A stretch of DNA of 64,000 nt from Alphaproteobacteria bacterium (GTDB lineage: Bacteria; Pseudomonadota; Alphaproteobacteria; UBA8366; GCA-2717185). Location of the stretch: contig JBBDQU010000051.1 in the NCBI GenBank assembly GCA_040905865.1, positions 1-64,000 of the forward strand, in the 5' to 3' direction. This document shows positions 63,573 to 64,000 of the stretch, piece after piece (position 1 is the first letter of the stretch; every line of letters begins with the position of its first letter). Position numbers and translations under genes: made by a program. Under the pieces are notes generated by a model, which saw only the letters and a program-made list of their open reading frames with translations, was not told the DNA's origin and made no database searches.

Positions 63573-64000
63573 ATGCCCCTCGGCGCCTTCTTTCCCAATC
63601 TCGCCTTCAATAACGATCCCGAGGCGATCCGTGAATGGGCCCAGGCGGTCGAGGCGCTGGGCTACGACTACATCGACGTGCCGGACCACACGGTCGCGGT
63701 CGACCGCGCCAGCCGGCCCGAATTCAGGGGACCCTACGACCTGACCAACCCCTACCACGAAATCTTCGTGACGATGGGCTTCCTGGCCGCCGTCACCCGG
63801 CGGGTGCGGCTGAAATCGTCGGTGCTGATCCTGCCGCAGCGGCAGACGGCGCTGGTCGCCAAGCAGGCGGCGGAAGTCGACGTGCTGTCCGGCGGGCGGC
63901 TGGATCTCGGTATCGGCGTCGGCTGGAACCCCATCGAGTACGAAGCCCTCGGCGAAAACTGGAAAACGCGCGGCCGTCGCCAGGAACAGCAGGTCGAGGC
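63573..64000 (+). CDS. luciferase-like (LLM-class) flavin-dependent oxidoreductase, N-terminal part
   Basis: Cut by the right window edge; 142 codons visible. It begins LGAFFPNLAFNNDPEAIREW, continues with EALGYDYIDVPDHTVAVDR, and RLKSSVLILPQRQTALVAKQ plus SGGRLDLGIGVGWNPIEYEA are the TIM-barrel strands that bind flavin (FMN or F420) in this family. AEVDVLSGGR is the family's best-known block. The start ATG lies 34 bp after the hydrolase stop. Confidence 0.88.
   Translation, partial: MPLGAFFPNLAFNNDPEAIREWAQAVEALGYDYIDVPDHTVAVDRASRPEFRGPYDLTNPYHEIFVTMGFLAAVTRRVRLKSSVLILPQRQTALVAKQAAEVDVLSGGRLDLGIGVGWNPIEYEALGENWKTRGRRQEQQVE

Overview
The window is 64 kb of high-GC DNA from a free-living, flagellated alphaproteobacterium, most likely related to the Rhodospirillales. 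This rests on gene order (dapA-smpB, rpoZ-rsh-pdxJ-acpS-lepB-rnc-era-recO-parC), an Asp-type HemB, a MotA/MotB stator set, and many TRAP/ABC importers with oxidative catabolic enzymes. No rRNA, tRNA or CRISPR array was recognised. All similarity statements come from reading motifs, not from database searches.

Layout. 1-5.7 kb: the end of fumC, then a TetR-controlled RND efflux operon with a clear promoter/operator. 5.8-16 kb: catabolism (a TcuA-like FAD enzyme, a TRAP-TAXI importer, an M81 MlrC-type peptidase, a DUF1932-type dehydrogenase, an amidohydrolase, a GMC oxidoreductase). 16-21 kb: an accessory stretch with a BrnT/BrnA toxin-antitoxin pair, a Baeyer-Villiger monooxygenase, relics of a type II secretion pseudopilin operon, and a 5'-truncated Rhs gene whose AT-richer tail encodes an unrecognised toxin-like domain next to a small candidate immunity gene. 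21-28 kb: a Rieske oxygenase downstream of a complete sugar-type ABC importer, then an asparaginase. 28.6-38 kb: a TPR/2OG-oxygenase fusion, two paralogous D-aminoacylase-family amidohydrolases (one frameshifted in a G-rich run), an acyl-CoA-dehydrogenase-like flavoprotein, a TauD-type dioxygenase and a quinone oxidoreductase. 38.0-38.66 kb: a GIY-YIG nuclease gene between two near-identical palindromic REP-like doublets, the second preceded by the tail of a lost GIY-YIG copy.

38.6-64 kb is mostly conserved core. It holds a valine-catabolism pair (isobutyryl-CoA dehydrogenase, 3-hydroxyisobutyryl-CoA hydrolase), hemB, threonine ammonia-lyase, motA with two tandem motB genes, an RDD protein, the N-end-rule transferase bpt and parC. 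The conserved minus-strand block recO-era-rnc-lepB-acpS-pdxJ-rsh-rpoZ follows, interrupted by a plus-strand YcsI/DUF1445 gene. Then come a NYN protein, a family-5 uracil-DNA glycosylase, smpB, dapA, a soluble lytic transglycosylase, an alpha/beta hydrolase and the start of a luciferase-like monooxygenase.

The strongest candidates for something new are the orphan Rhs tip with its neighbour (18997-20652) and the GIY-YIG/REP unit (38055-38655).
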